From assembly GCA_030044375.1 (NCBI GenBank), contig JASHVX010000004.1:1-6133 (forward strand): a DNA stretch of 6,133 nucleotides, in the 5' to 3' direction. Every line of letters starts with the position of its first letter. The first letter of the stretch is position 1. Source of the DNA: Nitrososphaerales archaeon (GTDB lineage: Archaea; Thermoproteota; Nitrososphaeria; Nitrososphaerales; Gagatemarchaeaceae). Positions 1-5,887 of this stretch are shown piece by piece. A program made the translations under genes and the position numbers. The notes under the pieces are model-generated. The model was given only the letters and a program-made list of their open reading frames with translations, was not told the DNA's origin and searched no databases.

Positions 1-98
1 CGCAGCCCCTGCCGCCACCCTCTCCTCGGAGTGCAACTGTGACCCGGTGCTACCCCTCGTGATATATCGTTTGGCGGCCTCCCGGGCGGGCCTGTGGG
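1..98 (-). promoter_or_regulatory. Trailer of the nuclease gene and possible promoter of a gene beyond the left edge
   Basis: No gene can be supported in these 98 bases. Read on the minus strand they follow the stop codon of the MBL-fold nuclease gene. They contain one AT-rich island in a GC-rich setting, GATATATC at 61-68, which could be a TATA box. Counting about 26 nt downstream puts initiation near position 38. A TTG at 36-34 and a GTG at 18-16 (preceded by GAGGAGAGG at 20-28) are then possible starts of a minus-strand gene, of which only 6-12 codons would be visible. That is too little to call a CDS. The island is weaker than the TTTATATA-type boxes elsewhere in the window. Confidence 0.3.
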
Positions 99-1073
99 TC
101 AGGACTCTCTCAGGAAGTCCGAGAGGGAGGCCTGGTGCGCCTCGAGGGTCCTCGCGTAGAAGCCCACCTTGCGGAGGTCCCTCGCGAACTCAGAGGCGAA
201 GCCGTGCGTGGTGTAGACGACCTCCGGGGAGACGGCCTCGACCAGCTTCATCAGCTCGGCGTAGTCGCAGTGGTCACTGAGCGGGAAGGCGTAGTCGGCC
301 CCGAGGTAGGAGCCGTATCCTCCCCTCATCGCCCAGCCGCTGAAGGCGACGAAGATGGCCCCGTGCTTCTTCTTCAGGTGAGACATGAGCCGGCTCCTGC
401 TGCTCGACATGGGTGCCACCATCACCCAGGGCCCTTCCGGGAGCGAGTCCTTGTCCTTGGCGGGGTCGAACCTGGTCCCGAGCTTCAGGTCCACCCCGTG
501 CTCGACGTGGACCGCGTTCATCCTGGCGACGCTGTCGTGGAAGTAGAGCGGCTCCCAGCTGGAGAAGTAGTAGGCGAGGAGCTGGGCCTTGCCGAGCGGA
601 TAGCCCATGAGCACGACGGGCCGCCCTCTGTCGAAGGCTGAGCCTATCAGGGCGTTGACCTCCCTCACAAGCTTCGCAGTCTGGGGGAAGACGTACTCGG
701 GGCTCCCGTAGGTCGTCTCCATTATCAGCACGCGCGACCTCCTCGTCCTGCAGCGGCCGAGGAAGGCCCGCTCTCTCCCGGACGCGTCGCCCGTGTAGTA
801 GACCTCGTCCTCGATGCGGATCGCTCTCGAGCCCAGGATGTGGCCCGAGTCCAGCAGCTCCACCCCCTCGGCCTCCTCCAGAGTATCCCCGAGGTCGTAG
901 CCCCGCGCCCTGGCGAGGTCGGCGGTCTCCTTCGACGCGATTATCCTCTCGGTGCTCGAGGGCCTGTGCATGTGGTCGAGGTGCGCGTGCGAGACGAAGG
1001 CGAAGTCGGCCCGCGTCTGGCCCTTCGGGTCCAGGAGGTAGCGCTTCCTTCCCAGCTCGACCTGTATCCCCAT
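99..1073 (-). CDS. Beta-CASP metallo-beta-lactamase-fold nuclease (COG1236-type exonuclease / mRNA 3'-end processing factor-like)
   Basis: Predicted zinc-dependent nuclease of 324 aa acting on RNA or DNA in the cytoplasm. Numbering from the ATG at 1073, the MBL metal motifs are visible: HxHxDH (H29, H31, D33, H34), a third-motif His in DSGHILGS (H78), and the fourth-motif Asp in YYTGD (D96). The beta-CASP part shows motif A as ETTYG (E119), motif B as LSDHCDY (H268) and motif C as TTHG (H290). All expected catalytic residues are present, so it should be active. Its compact length and the FSGWAM...LSDHCDY...TTHG ending resemble the 'DNA ligase-associated exonuclease' branch of COG1236 more than the longer KH-domain archaeal CPSF73 proteins. 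I chose ATG 1073, which has GTGA 8 nt upstream; GTG 1085 and TTG 1097 are in-frame alternatives adding 4 or 8 residues. It starts 55 nt after the glycosidase-like gene and may be co-transcribed with it. Whether the substrate is RNA or DNA cannot be told from sequence. Confidence 0.9.
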   Translation of the reverse strand: MGIQVELGRKRYLLDPKGQTRADFAFVSHAHLDHMHRPSSTERIIASKETADLARARGYDLGDTLEEAEGVELLDSGHILGSRAIRIEDEVYYTGDASGRERAFLGRCRTRRSRVLIMETTYGSPEYVFPQTAKLVREVNALIGSAFDRGRPVVLMGYPLGKAQLLAYYFSSWEPLYFHDSVARMNAVHVEHGVDLKLGTRFDPAKDKDSLPEGPWVMVAPMSSSRSRLMSHLKKKHGAIFVAFSGWAMRGGYGSYLGADYAFPLSDHCDYAELMKLVEAVSPEVVYTTHGFASEFARDLRKVGFYARTLEAHQASLSDFLRES

Positions 1074-1124
1074 GTTCGAGCTCACGGAGGCGCCCAAGGC
1101 AGGAGGGCTTCTGGCCCGCGTTCG

Positions 1125-1132
1125 ATTATTAA
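1125..1132 (-). promoter_or_regulatory. Possible TATA box for the MBL nuclease gene
   Basis: TTAATAAT on the minus strand overlaps the TAA stop of the upstream glycosidase-like gene. It is about 55 nt from the preferred ATG (1073), 43 nt from the alternative GTG (1085) and 31 nt from the TTG (1097). Transcription would begin near 1102. Partial stop-codon overlap makes chance AT-richness a real alternative. Confidence 0.3.
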
Positions 1133-3444
1133 GCTGTCGAGATGCGGAAGGCCTTCCACTCGCCCGGGGCGAGGGAGACGTCGAAGCTCATGGTGGAGAA
1201 TACCCTGATCGTCGAGACCTTCGTCCAAGAGCAGTTGGACCTGTCGTACTCCTCCAATGGCGTGCTCAGCCGCTTGGAGAGGTCAGGGTCCCTTGGCGGG
1301 AAGCTCAGCGTCCCCCTCAGCGGGGCCGCCGTGGAGTTGCCGACGCAGATCGCTTGCCCGGGCCCCGAGAAGGAGACCGCGTGGAGCCCCCTGACGGGCG
1401 GCTCCAGCAGCTCGGACCTTCCGTAGGCCCACCCTTGCTTCACGTCCACGTGCTGCCCCGAGGCGAAGGCCTGCGCCTTGCCGCCTCCCCGCCCCACGAA
1501 GACTGTGACAGGCTCGCCTATCCACGCTTCGGCCACGAGCAGCCACTTCAGGCTGGACGAGGCCGCCGCCGACACCGAGACGCCGGCCGCCAGCGCCTCC
1601 GCGCCGAGCTCGCCTTCGACCAGCGCCTCCAGCAGCCTGGCGGCCGCCACGGTGTCGCCTTCTTCCCCGTGCACCTCCCTCCCCTCCACGTCCACCCAGT
1701 AGGGGAACTCGCCGGGGGCGCCGCCCAGCTTCACGGCGTCCTCTGTGACCAGCCTGGCGACCTTTTCGAGGGCGAGGCTCCCTATCCCTGCGAGTCCCAC
1801 CCTGTAGCACACTATGGCGTGGGCTAGCGCCGCCCGGGTCCAGTACCCGCCAAGCTGGCCCTGGCCGTAGCTCGGGTTGAAGTACAGGCGGTTCGACGTC
1901 GGGACGGTCCTGGGGCCGTAGGGCGTCTCGAAGTCCCTCTCGAGCAGCCTGTGCGCCGCCGCCTGCTCCGCTGAAGGGAGGAAGCCGTGCCTGTATGCGG
2001 CCACGGCCATGTCGATCGTCTCGTCCGGGCGGAGGCGGCCCGAGGGGTCGAGGCAGAGCGAGAGGAAGCCCCTTTCGTCGACGAGCCTCTTCTTCACCAT
2101 CTCCGTGAGCATCTCGGCTCTCTCGCGGAACCTCCCCGCGTCGTCCCCCTTCGAGACCGAACGCGCGACCTGCGACGCCGCCGCGAGGGCGCCTGCGGCT
2201 GCGAGCGAGACCTCGGGGACCTCCCCTGCCTGGTAGCCCCGGCCCGGTGACCTGCGCCAGCCCTGAGGCAGGGCCGGGCTTGTCTTGAGGCAGTAGTCCT
2301 TGGACGAGGCCATGAAGTACGCGGCGAGCTTCTTCACCAGCGGGTAGAGCGACCTCGACGCCTTCTTGTCGCGCGCGGCCAGCAGGTACGACGACACCGC
2401 CTGCAGCAGGACGGCGGTCTCGAGCGGGCCCGGCTCCATCTGGTCCAGGCTGTGGGGGACCGCGCCGTCCCTGCGGATGAGCGACCTCGACGCCTCGACC
2501 GCCCTGAGCGGGGCGTCCTTGTCGACGTAGCCTGACGCCTTCACGGCCTCGAGCTTGTCGAGCCCGAACTTGGCGTGGCGGGCGCCGAACAGCGAAGCCA
2601 CGGCCCAGGACGCCGACTCTGTCAGGGCCGGGCTCGAAGCGGCGACGAAGGTGCCCTGCCTCTTGGCGGGCTTCCAGTCGCCCTGGAGCCGCCCGAAGTC
2701 GGACAGGGCCTCCTCGAGCTTGGAAGGGTTGTAGATCGATGCGAAGGTGACCTCCTTGGCTTCGCCAGGCTGGAGCTCGAGCTCGTGCAGCGACACGATG
2801 ATCACCTGGCCCGACATCCCAGCCGTTGGGTCGCCGAGGTCGCCGGCGGCGACGAGCTCGCGGACGCGCGACCTGTCTGTCGTCATGAAGAGCTTCTTGG
2901 GAGACGGCATCGAGCCGACCACCCTCGCGCTGGGTATGTCCGAGATCTCGTCCATCGCCACGTGGCTGCCCCTGTTGAAGGCGTTGACGCCTAGCGAGCC
3001 CCACTTGGAGACGTCCCCGAGCTGCGACGCCGTGGGGTCCAGGACGTCCATCAGCCGCAGGGTCAGCGGCGAGGAGCCTCCGTTCTTCAGCTTGACGTGC
3101 CTCAGGTAGCCCGCCGATGCCGCCTGGAAGAACTCTACCGAGTGCGTCGCCTCCACGGAGTCGAAGAACTTGCCGCTCATCTGGGCTTGCTGCGGCCTGA
3201 CGCGGAGCGCCCAGTCAGGCTTCTGGCCCTGCACAACAACGCCGGCCTGGACCTTGTATGCCGAGAGGCGCTCGAAGCCGAAGACGGCCCTCCGCTCGGG
3301 CAGGGAGTCGAAGGAGCGGAGCGACCCGTCCGGCTCCAGCGAGAGCCTGTAGTCCTGGGCCATGAGGGAGATAGGCTTCTTCAGCGACGAGGCGCGCAGC
3401 GGCTGCGAGCGGGCTGGGATGGCCTCCACAGTTGCGCCTGCCAT
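1129..3444 (-). CDS. Alpha/alpha-toroid glycosidase-like protein (amylo-alpha-1,6-glucosidase / glycogen-debranching-like)
   Basis: Large 771-aa protein without a signal peptide or membrane segment, so probably cytoplasmic. Residues about 30-265 look like a beta-rich N-terminal domain with many short strands. Residues about 270-615 are helical and have the look of a six-hairpin (alpha/alpha)6 barrel: DGAVPHSLDQ (326-335), GEVPEVSLAAAGALAAA (407-423), PDETIDMAVAAYRHGFLP (473-490), YGPRTVP (509-515), YGQGQLGGYWTRAALAHA (526-543) and EEGDT (594-598). The order and spacing recall glycogen-debranching and related barrels (helix with conserved acid, then YG-RT, then a G-Q-G-W/YW stretch). A C-terminal beta-sandwich (about 640-771) ends in FDVSLAPGEWKAF. 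Likely general acid/base candidates are E410, D474/E475 and E594/E595, but I cannot assign them firmly. ATG 3444 sits about 27 nt from a TATA-like box, which suits leaderless expression; M28 is a later alternative start. The nearest defined family and the substrate remain uncertain; alpha-glucan, trehalose or another glycoside are all possible. Confidence 0.72.
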   Translation of the reverse strand: MAGATVEAIPARSQPLRASSLKKPISLMAQDYRLSLEPDGSLRSFDSLPERRAVFGFERLSAYKVQAGVVVQGQKPDWALRVRPQQAQMSGKFFDSVEATHSVEFFQAASAGYLRHVKLKNGGSSPLTLRLMDVLDPTASQLGDVSKWGSLGVNAFNRGSHVAMDEISDIPSARVVGSMPSPKKLFMTTDRSRVRELVAAGDLGDPTAGMSGQVIIVSLHELELQPGEAKEVTFASIYNPSKLEEALSDFGRLQGDWKPAKRQGTFVAASSPALTESASWAVASLFGARHAKFGLDKLEAVKASGYVDKDAPLRAVEASRSLIRRDGAVPHSLDQMEPGPLETAVLLQAVSSYLLAARDKKASRSLYPLVKKLAAYFMASSKDYCLKTSPALPQGWRRSPGRGYQAGEVPEVSLAAAGALAAASQVARSVSKGDDAGRFRERAEMLTEMVKKRLVDERGFLSLCLDPSGRLRPDETIDMAVAAYRHGFLPSAEQAAAHRLLERDFETPYGPRTVPTSNRLYFNPSYGQGQLGGYWTRAALAHAIVCYRVGLAGIGSLALEKVARLVTEDAVKLGGAPGEFPYWVDVEGREVHGEEGDTVAAARLLEALVEGELGAEALAAGVSVSAAASSSLKWLLVAEAWIGEPVTVFVGRGGGKAQAFASGQHVDVKQGWAYGRSELLEPPVRGLHAVSFSGPGQAICVGNSTAAPLRGTLSFPPRDPDLSKRLSTPLEEYDRSNCSWTKVSTIRVFSTMSFDVSLAPGEWKAFRISTA

Positions 3445-3466
3445 GATAGGCGGAAGGCCCCGCCCG

Positions 3467-3475
3467 CATAATATC
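3467..3475 (-). promoter_or_regulatory. TATA-like box for the glycosidase-like gene
   Basis: GATATTATG on the minus strand is the only AT-rich island in the 70-nt gap after cysS. Its centre is about 27 nt upstream of ATG 3444, which would place the transcription start at or next to the start codon. No Shine-Dalgarno-like sequence lies between them, so a leaderless mRNA is the simplest reading. Confidence 0.5.
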
Positions 3476-3480
3476 AGGAA

Positions 3481-3498
3481 GCTCGACTGAAGTTGAGC
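3481..3498 (-). repeat. Imperfect inverted repeat downstream of cysS
   Basis: On the minus strand GCTCAAC, loop TTCA, GTCGAGC forms a 7-bp stem with one A-C mismatch, beginning 16 nt after the cysS stop codon. It is followed by pyrimidines and then the TATA-like box of the next gene. It could mark the 3' end of the cysS transcript, but it lacks a T tract and the stem is short, so chance is not excluded. Confidence 0.3.
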
Positions 3499-3514
3499 AG
3501 GTGCACTCTGAGGT

Positions 3515-4915
3515 TTAACCAGTCGTGGCGCGCTTCCAGCGCGTCCCGGACGGAGTGTCCTCGACCACGACGCCCTTCTCGAGCAGGGCGACCCTCAGCC
3601 TGTCAGACTCCGCGAAGTCGCGCCTCCGCCTGGCGGCCTCCCGCTGCTCTATCAGCGACAGGATGTCCGGGGGCAGGCCCTCCTGCTCGAACCTCATGAC
3701 GCCCAGGACGGAGTCGACCCTCTTCAGCGCGCCCAAGAGGGCGGCGGCGGGCTCCCTCCCCAGGCCGCCGGAGTCGGCCATGGCGTTAGCCTTCCTGACC
3801 GTAGTGAAGAGGGCGGCCAGCGCCTCGGGGGTGTTCAGGTCGTCGTCCATCGCCTCCTCGAAGGCGGCGAGCAGGTCTCCCGCGAGCTCCCCGCCCGAGT
3901 CGGACTCCGAGGTGACCGACTGCAGCCTGCCGATCAGGTCGCCGAGCCTCTGCCTCTGCGACCTCGCCTGCTCCAGGCCGGACTCGGTCAGGTCTACGAC
4001 GTCCCTGTAGCGGGCGGAGAGGAAGAACAGTCTGACCGTGAGCGGGTCCCAGCCTTGGGCCACGAGGTCGCGCAGGTAGACCTGGTTGCCGGCCGACTTG
4101 TGCATCTCCTCGCCCTTGACGTTGAGGAAGTCCGAGTGGAGCCAGTAGTTCACGAACTTCTTTCCTGTCGCGGCCTCTGACTGGGCTATCTCGTTCTCGT
4201 GGTGCGGGAACTTGTTGTCCATCCCTCCCGCGTGGATGTCGAAGGACTCCCCGAGGTACTTCATCGACATGGCAGAGCACTCCAGGGACCATCCGGGCCT
4301 CCCCTTGCCGAACTCGGTCACCCAGAACACGTCGCCGTCGTCTCCGTCCCACCCCTTCCAGAGCGCGAAGTCGACCGCCTCTTTCTTCTCCTCGTAGTGG
4401 TCAGACGATACCCTGCCGGTCGACCTCGCCGCCCCGAGCTTGACGCCGGAGAGCTCTCCGTAGCGCGCGAACTTGGCGACGTCGTAGTAGACTGACCCGT
4501 CCTCGGAGGCGTAGGCGAACCCCTTGCGCTTCAGGGCGCCCATCAGCGCGAGCATCTCGGGTATGTGCTCGGTGGCCCGCGGATACATGTCGGCCCTGAT
4601 GATGCCGAGCGAGTCGAGGTCCGACATGAAGGCCGCCTCGTAGAACAGGGTGAGCTCCTTGAGGGGCTTCCCCGTCGCCTTCATGCCCTTGATGATCTTG
4701 TCCTCCACGTCGGTGATGTTCATCACGTGCAGGACCCTGTACCCCTTGAAGGTCAGATACCTCTTCAGCAGGTCCTCGAAGGTGAAGGTCCTGAGGTTGC
4801 CTACGTGGGCGTAGTTCCAGACGGTCGGCCCGCAGGTGTACATCTTCACCTCGCCCTCCTTCATCGGCTTGAACTCTTGGAGCGAGCGCCCCAGGCTGTT
4901 GTAGAACCTCAGCAT
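3515..4915 (-). CDS. cysS: Cysteinyl-tRNA synthetase (CysRS)
   Basis: Class Ia aminoacyl-tRNA synthetase that charges tRNA-Cys with cysteine using ATP; cytoplasmic and essential where no SepRS route exists. At 466 aa it is full length (E. coli CysRS is 461). The catalytic Rossmann domain covers about residues 20-320, with TCGPTVWNYAHVGN holding the HIGH-equivalent HVGN (37-40). Zinc ligands are conserved: C28, C213 (in GWSLECSAMS), H238 and E242 (in FPHHENE). FDIHAGGMDN (226-235) is a typical CysRS segment. The helical anticodon-side domain contains MDDDLNTPEA (356-365), and the C-terminus has the usual DFAESDRLR...DTPSGTRWKR ending. The KMSKS loop is unusual: residues 270-274 read EMHKS, followed by AGN. 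ATG 4915 is preceded by GAGG at 10 nt, and a TATA-like tract lies about 41 nt upstream. The gene starts 63 nt after the DUF5679 gene and may be partly co-transcribed with it. Family assignment is firm. Confidence 0.97.
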   Translation of the reverse strand: MLRFYNSLGRSLQEFKPMKEGEVKMYTCGPTVWNYAHVGNLRTFTFEDLLKRYLTFKGYRVLHVMNITDVEDKIIKGMKATGKPLKELTLFYEAAFMSDLDSLGIIRADMYPRATEHIPEMLALMGALKRKGFAYASEDGSVYYDVAKFARYGELSGVKLGAARSTGRVSSDHYEEKKEAVDFALWKGWDGDDGDVFWVTEFGKGRPGWSLECSAMSMKYLGESFDIHAGGMDNKFPHHENEIAQSEAATGKKFVNYWLHSDFLNVKGEEMHKSAGNQVYLRDLVAQGWDPLTVRLFFLSARYRDVVDLTESGLEQARSQRQRLGDLIGRLQSVTSESDSGGELAGDLLAAFEEAMDDDLNTPEALAALFTTVRKANAMADSGGLGREPAAALLGALKRVDSVLGVMRFEQEGLPPDILSLIEQREAARRRRDFAESDRLRVALLEKGVVVEDTPSGTRWKRATTG

Positions 4916-4925
4916 GGACTCAGGG

Positions 4926-4929
4926 CCTC
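4926..4929 (-). promoter_or_regulatory. Ribosome binding site of cysS
   Basis: GAGG on the minus strand with a 10-nt spacer to ATG 4915. The same motif and the same spacer occur before the DUF5679 gene, which supports both start choices. Confidence 0.45.
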
Positions 4930-4950
4930 GGTCGCCCCGGACTAGACTCG

Positions 4951-4969
4951 CAAATAAAAAGAGAAGGGA
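4951..4969 (-). terminator. T-rich tract: probable terminator of the DUF5679 gene and TATA element of cysS
   Basis: On the minus strand this is a pyrimidine tract ending CTTTTTATTTG, 9 nt beyond the TAA of the DUF5679 gene. Archaeal RNA polymerase stops at T-rich tracts without needing a hairpin, so it fits as a terminator. Its TTTTTATT core (4953-4960) is also about 41 nt upstream of the cysS ATG, matching the TATA-to-start distance seen for the neighbouring genes. One element may serve both roles. Confidence 0.5.
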
Positions 4970-4978
4970 GATCCGGAA

Positions 4979-5128
4979 TTACTTCAGCGCACCTATTCTG
5001 AAGATGGGCTTGCCGCAAGAGCCGCAGGTGCCCTTGATCGCTGGCCGCCCGTTCTTCAGTTTGATTTGCTTGGGATTCTTGATCTCCCTGTTCTTCTTCT
5101 TCTCGTAGACGCAGTAGCCTGTGACCAT
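4979..5128 (-). CDS. DUF5679-like small zinc-ribbon protein
   Basis: Very small basic cytoplasmic protein of 49 aa. The core IKNPKQIKLKNGRPAIKGTC (16-35), followed by GSCGKPIFRIG, is the signature of the DUF5679 family: short proteins with two Cys pairs and unknown function. The second knuckle is intact (C35-x-x-C38). The first is broken: C6 is present, but the partner three residues later is E9 (CVYE), so a four-Cys zinc site is not available as written. The frame stays open upstream to a GTG at 5512, but that extension has no family-like sequence. ATG 5128 gives the family length, with GAGG 10 nt upstream and a strong TATA box 40 nt upstream. Nucleic-acid or ribosome association would be a guess based on size, charge and zinc-ribbon character. 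It precedes cysS by 63 nt. Confidence 0.85.
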   Translation of the reverse strand: MVTGYCVYEKKKNREIKNPKQIKLKNGRPAIKGTCGSCGKPIFRIGALK

Positions 5129-5130
5129 CT

Positions 5131-5144
5131 GCGAGTTTCCTCGC
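5131..5144 (-). promoter_or_regulatory. 5' leader hairpin with GAAA tetraloop overlapping the ribosome binding site
   Basis: On the minus strand GCGAG, GAAA, CTCGC forms a perfect 5-bp stem closed by a GNRA-type tetraloop, ending 2 nt before the DUF5679 ATG. The only Shine-Dalgarno-like sequence, GAGG at 5139-5142, lies within its 5' arm and loop, so folding could mask it. The predicted transcription start near 5142 falls inside the hairpin, so whether the full stem is transcribed depends on the true start. Confidence 0.4.
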
Positions 5145-5164
5145 GCCTGATTCGCTCGCTTTGA

Positions 5165-5172
5165 TATATAAA
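5165..5172 (-). promoter_or_regulatory. TATA box of the DUF5679 gene
   Basis: TTTATATA on the minus strand is an exact match to the archaeal box A core and stands out in GC-rich surroundings. Its centre is about 40 nt from ATG 5128, which predicts initiation near 5142 and a leader of roughly 14 nt. Confidence 0.65.
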
Positions 5173-5243
5173 CACGTGATTTTAAGCCCGAAACGGGGTT
5201 TTTTCGCCCAGAATGGCATTCGGCCGAAGATGGGCAGGGTCCC

Positions 5244-5268
5244 CGATTTCCGGAATCGACGGCGATTC
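5244..5268. repeat. Overlapping CGATT inverted repeats
   Basis: CGATT at 5244-5248, AATCG at 5254-5258 and CGATT at 5263-5267 alternate in orientation. The second and third form a perfect 6-bp stem, GAATCG (5253-5258) with CGATTC (5263-5268), around the loop ACGG. It lies about 75 nt upstream of the DUF5679 TATA box. It could be a regulator site or part of an unrecognised RNA, or chance. Confidence 0.35.
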
Positions 5269-5516
5269 GTCCGGCCCACCGTCTCTCGGAGCCTCGTTTG
5301 GCAATCTGGGCGATGCCGACAGAGAAGGCAGGGCCGCCGCCATTTTGCGTGCGCGCTGATTTCGACGATATCGACGTGAATCCGGGCGCGCTTGCCTTGG
5401 AGAATCCCGTCTCACGCGTGCGCCGGGTCCGCAAGACGCGAATCCTGCTCCTCAGGCGGGCGCCGGGCGTGGGGAACAGCGAAGCCCTCCCCCCGCCGAG
5501 GCTAGAGCCCACGAGC

Positions 5517-5825
5517 TCATGCAGCGCAGCCGTGGGTCTCGACTACGGTCGTGTAGGTCACGGTGACGTTGGAGTTCGTCACCGCAGTCGTGGCCGTGGC
5601 GTTCGTTGCAGGGCAGATCACGGTGGTCGAGCTCTCGTCGCACCCGAAGGGCTGGGTCGGGCAGGCCGAGTCGGACGAGGGTCCCGAGGTGGGGGCCGGT
5701 CCGCCGGCCGAGTCCGCAAGCCTGAGGTACTGAGGCCCCGCTATCAACATGGCCGAGACGACTACGACCGCTAAGAAGACCCTCGCACTCGAACCGCCTC
5801 GCTCGCGCCTTCGACTGAGTGACAC
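5517..5825 (-). CDS. Orphan membrane-anchored or secreted Thr-rich small protein
   Basis: I do not recognise a family. The 102-aa product has a basic N-terminus (RRRERGGSSAR), one hydrophobic segment VFLAVVVVSAMLIAG (16-30) that reads as a signal anchor or uncleaved signal peptide, a Gly/Pro/Ser linker (about 39-53), and an extracytoplasmic tail rich in Thr, Val and Ala. The tail has four Cys (55, 62, 71, 100), enough for two disulfides, and two N-glycosylation sequons, NAT (75-77) and NVT (86-88), typical of archaeal surface proteins. The start is a GTG at 5825 with a TATA-like box about 43 nt upstream; GAGG sits only 1 nt before the GTG, so translation may not use it. The divergent neighbour is a transporter. 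Function unknown; a surface or pilin-like role is speculation. Confidence 0.65.
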   Translation of the reverse strand: MSLSRRRERGGSSARVFLAVVVVSAMLIAGPQYLRLADSAGGPAPTSGPSSDSACPTQPFGCDESSTTVICPATNATATTAVTNSNVTVTYTTVVETHGCAA

Positions 5826-5833
5826 GCCTCGAA

Positions 5834-5856
5834 CGCCTGTGCGTTTCCAACAGGCG
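5834..5856. repeat. Perfect 7-bp inverted repeat between TATA box and start codon of the orphan gene
   Basis: CGCCTGT (5834-5840) and ACAGGCG (5850-5856) are perfect inverted copies separated by 9 nt. On the minus strand they lie between the TATA box (5865-5872) and GTG 5825, and span the predicted transcription start near 5842. That position suits a repressor operator. A leader hairpin is less likely because the upstream arm would probably not be transcribed. Confidence 0.4.
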
Positions 5857-5864
5857 CGTCGTTT

Positions 5865-5872
5865 GATATAAA
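5865..5872 (-). promoter_or_regulatory. TATA box of the secreted orphan gene
   Basis: TTTATATC on the minus strand, centred about 43 nt from GTG 5825. It is embedded in the inverted repeat CGTTT-GATAT-AAACG (5860-5874), and the sequence TTTGATATAAAC closely resembles the DUF5679 promoter TTTGATATATAAAC. The symmetry could allow some transcription in the other direction. Confidence 0.55.
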
Positions 5873-5887
5873 CGCGAGCAGGAGTGA

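Larger units (their letters stand above)
5129..5516. other. 388-nt region without a convincing gene
   Basis: Between the secreted orphan and the DUF5679 gene I see no tRNA (no T-loop GTTCRANNC context on either strand) and no recognisable ncRNA. Open frames cross it on both strands, as expected at this GC content, but none has a promoter, a start signal and family-like sequence together. It holds the DUF5679 promoter and leader (5131-5172), a short CCCG-AAA-CGGG stem followed by six T on the plus strand (5187-5204) with no plus-strand gene to terminate, and a cluster of CGATT inverted repeats (5244-5268). Confidence 0.5.

Noticed and set aside
135..641. 168-codon plus-strand frame opposite the MBL nuclease gene
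   Set aside because: It is antisense to a gene with complete catalytic motifs, and its translation mirrors the codon bias of that gene.
1283..3004. 573-codon minus-strand frame inside the glycosidase-like gene
   Set aside because: It is an alternative frame of the real gene and translates to Arg/Gly/Pro-rich sequence with no domain features, which is expected from high GC content.
5187..5204. Plus-strand CCCG-AAA-CGGG stem followed by six T, resembling an intrinsic terminator
   Set aside because: No plus-strand gene ends upstream of it and the stem is only 4 bp. It is kept as a note within the gene-free region.
4979..5512. 177-codon version of the DUF5679 gene starting at GTG 5512
   Set aside because: The extra 128 residues lack family-like sequence and cross the TATA box and leader hairpin of the short form. 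The 49-aa form has the family length and proper start signals.
5298..5774. Plus-strand frame (158 codons from TTG 5298, or from ATG 5313) across the gene-free stretch
   Set aside because: Its second half runs antisense through the secreted orphan gene. It has no TATA box or Shine-Dalgarno at a suitable distance and reads as Arg/Gly-rich low-complexity translation typical of shadow frames. Only the first 65 or so codons could be real, and nothing supports them.
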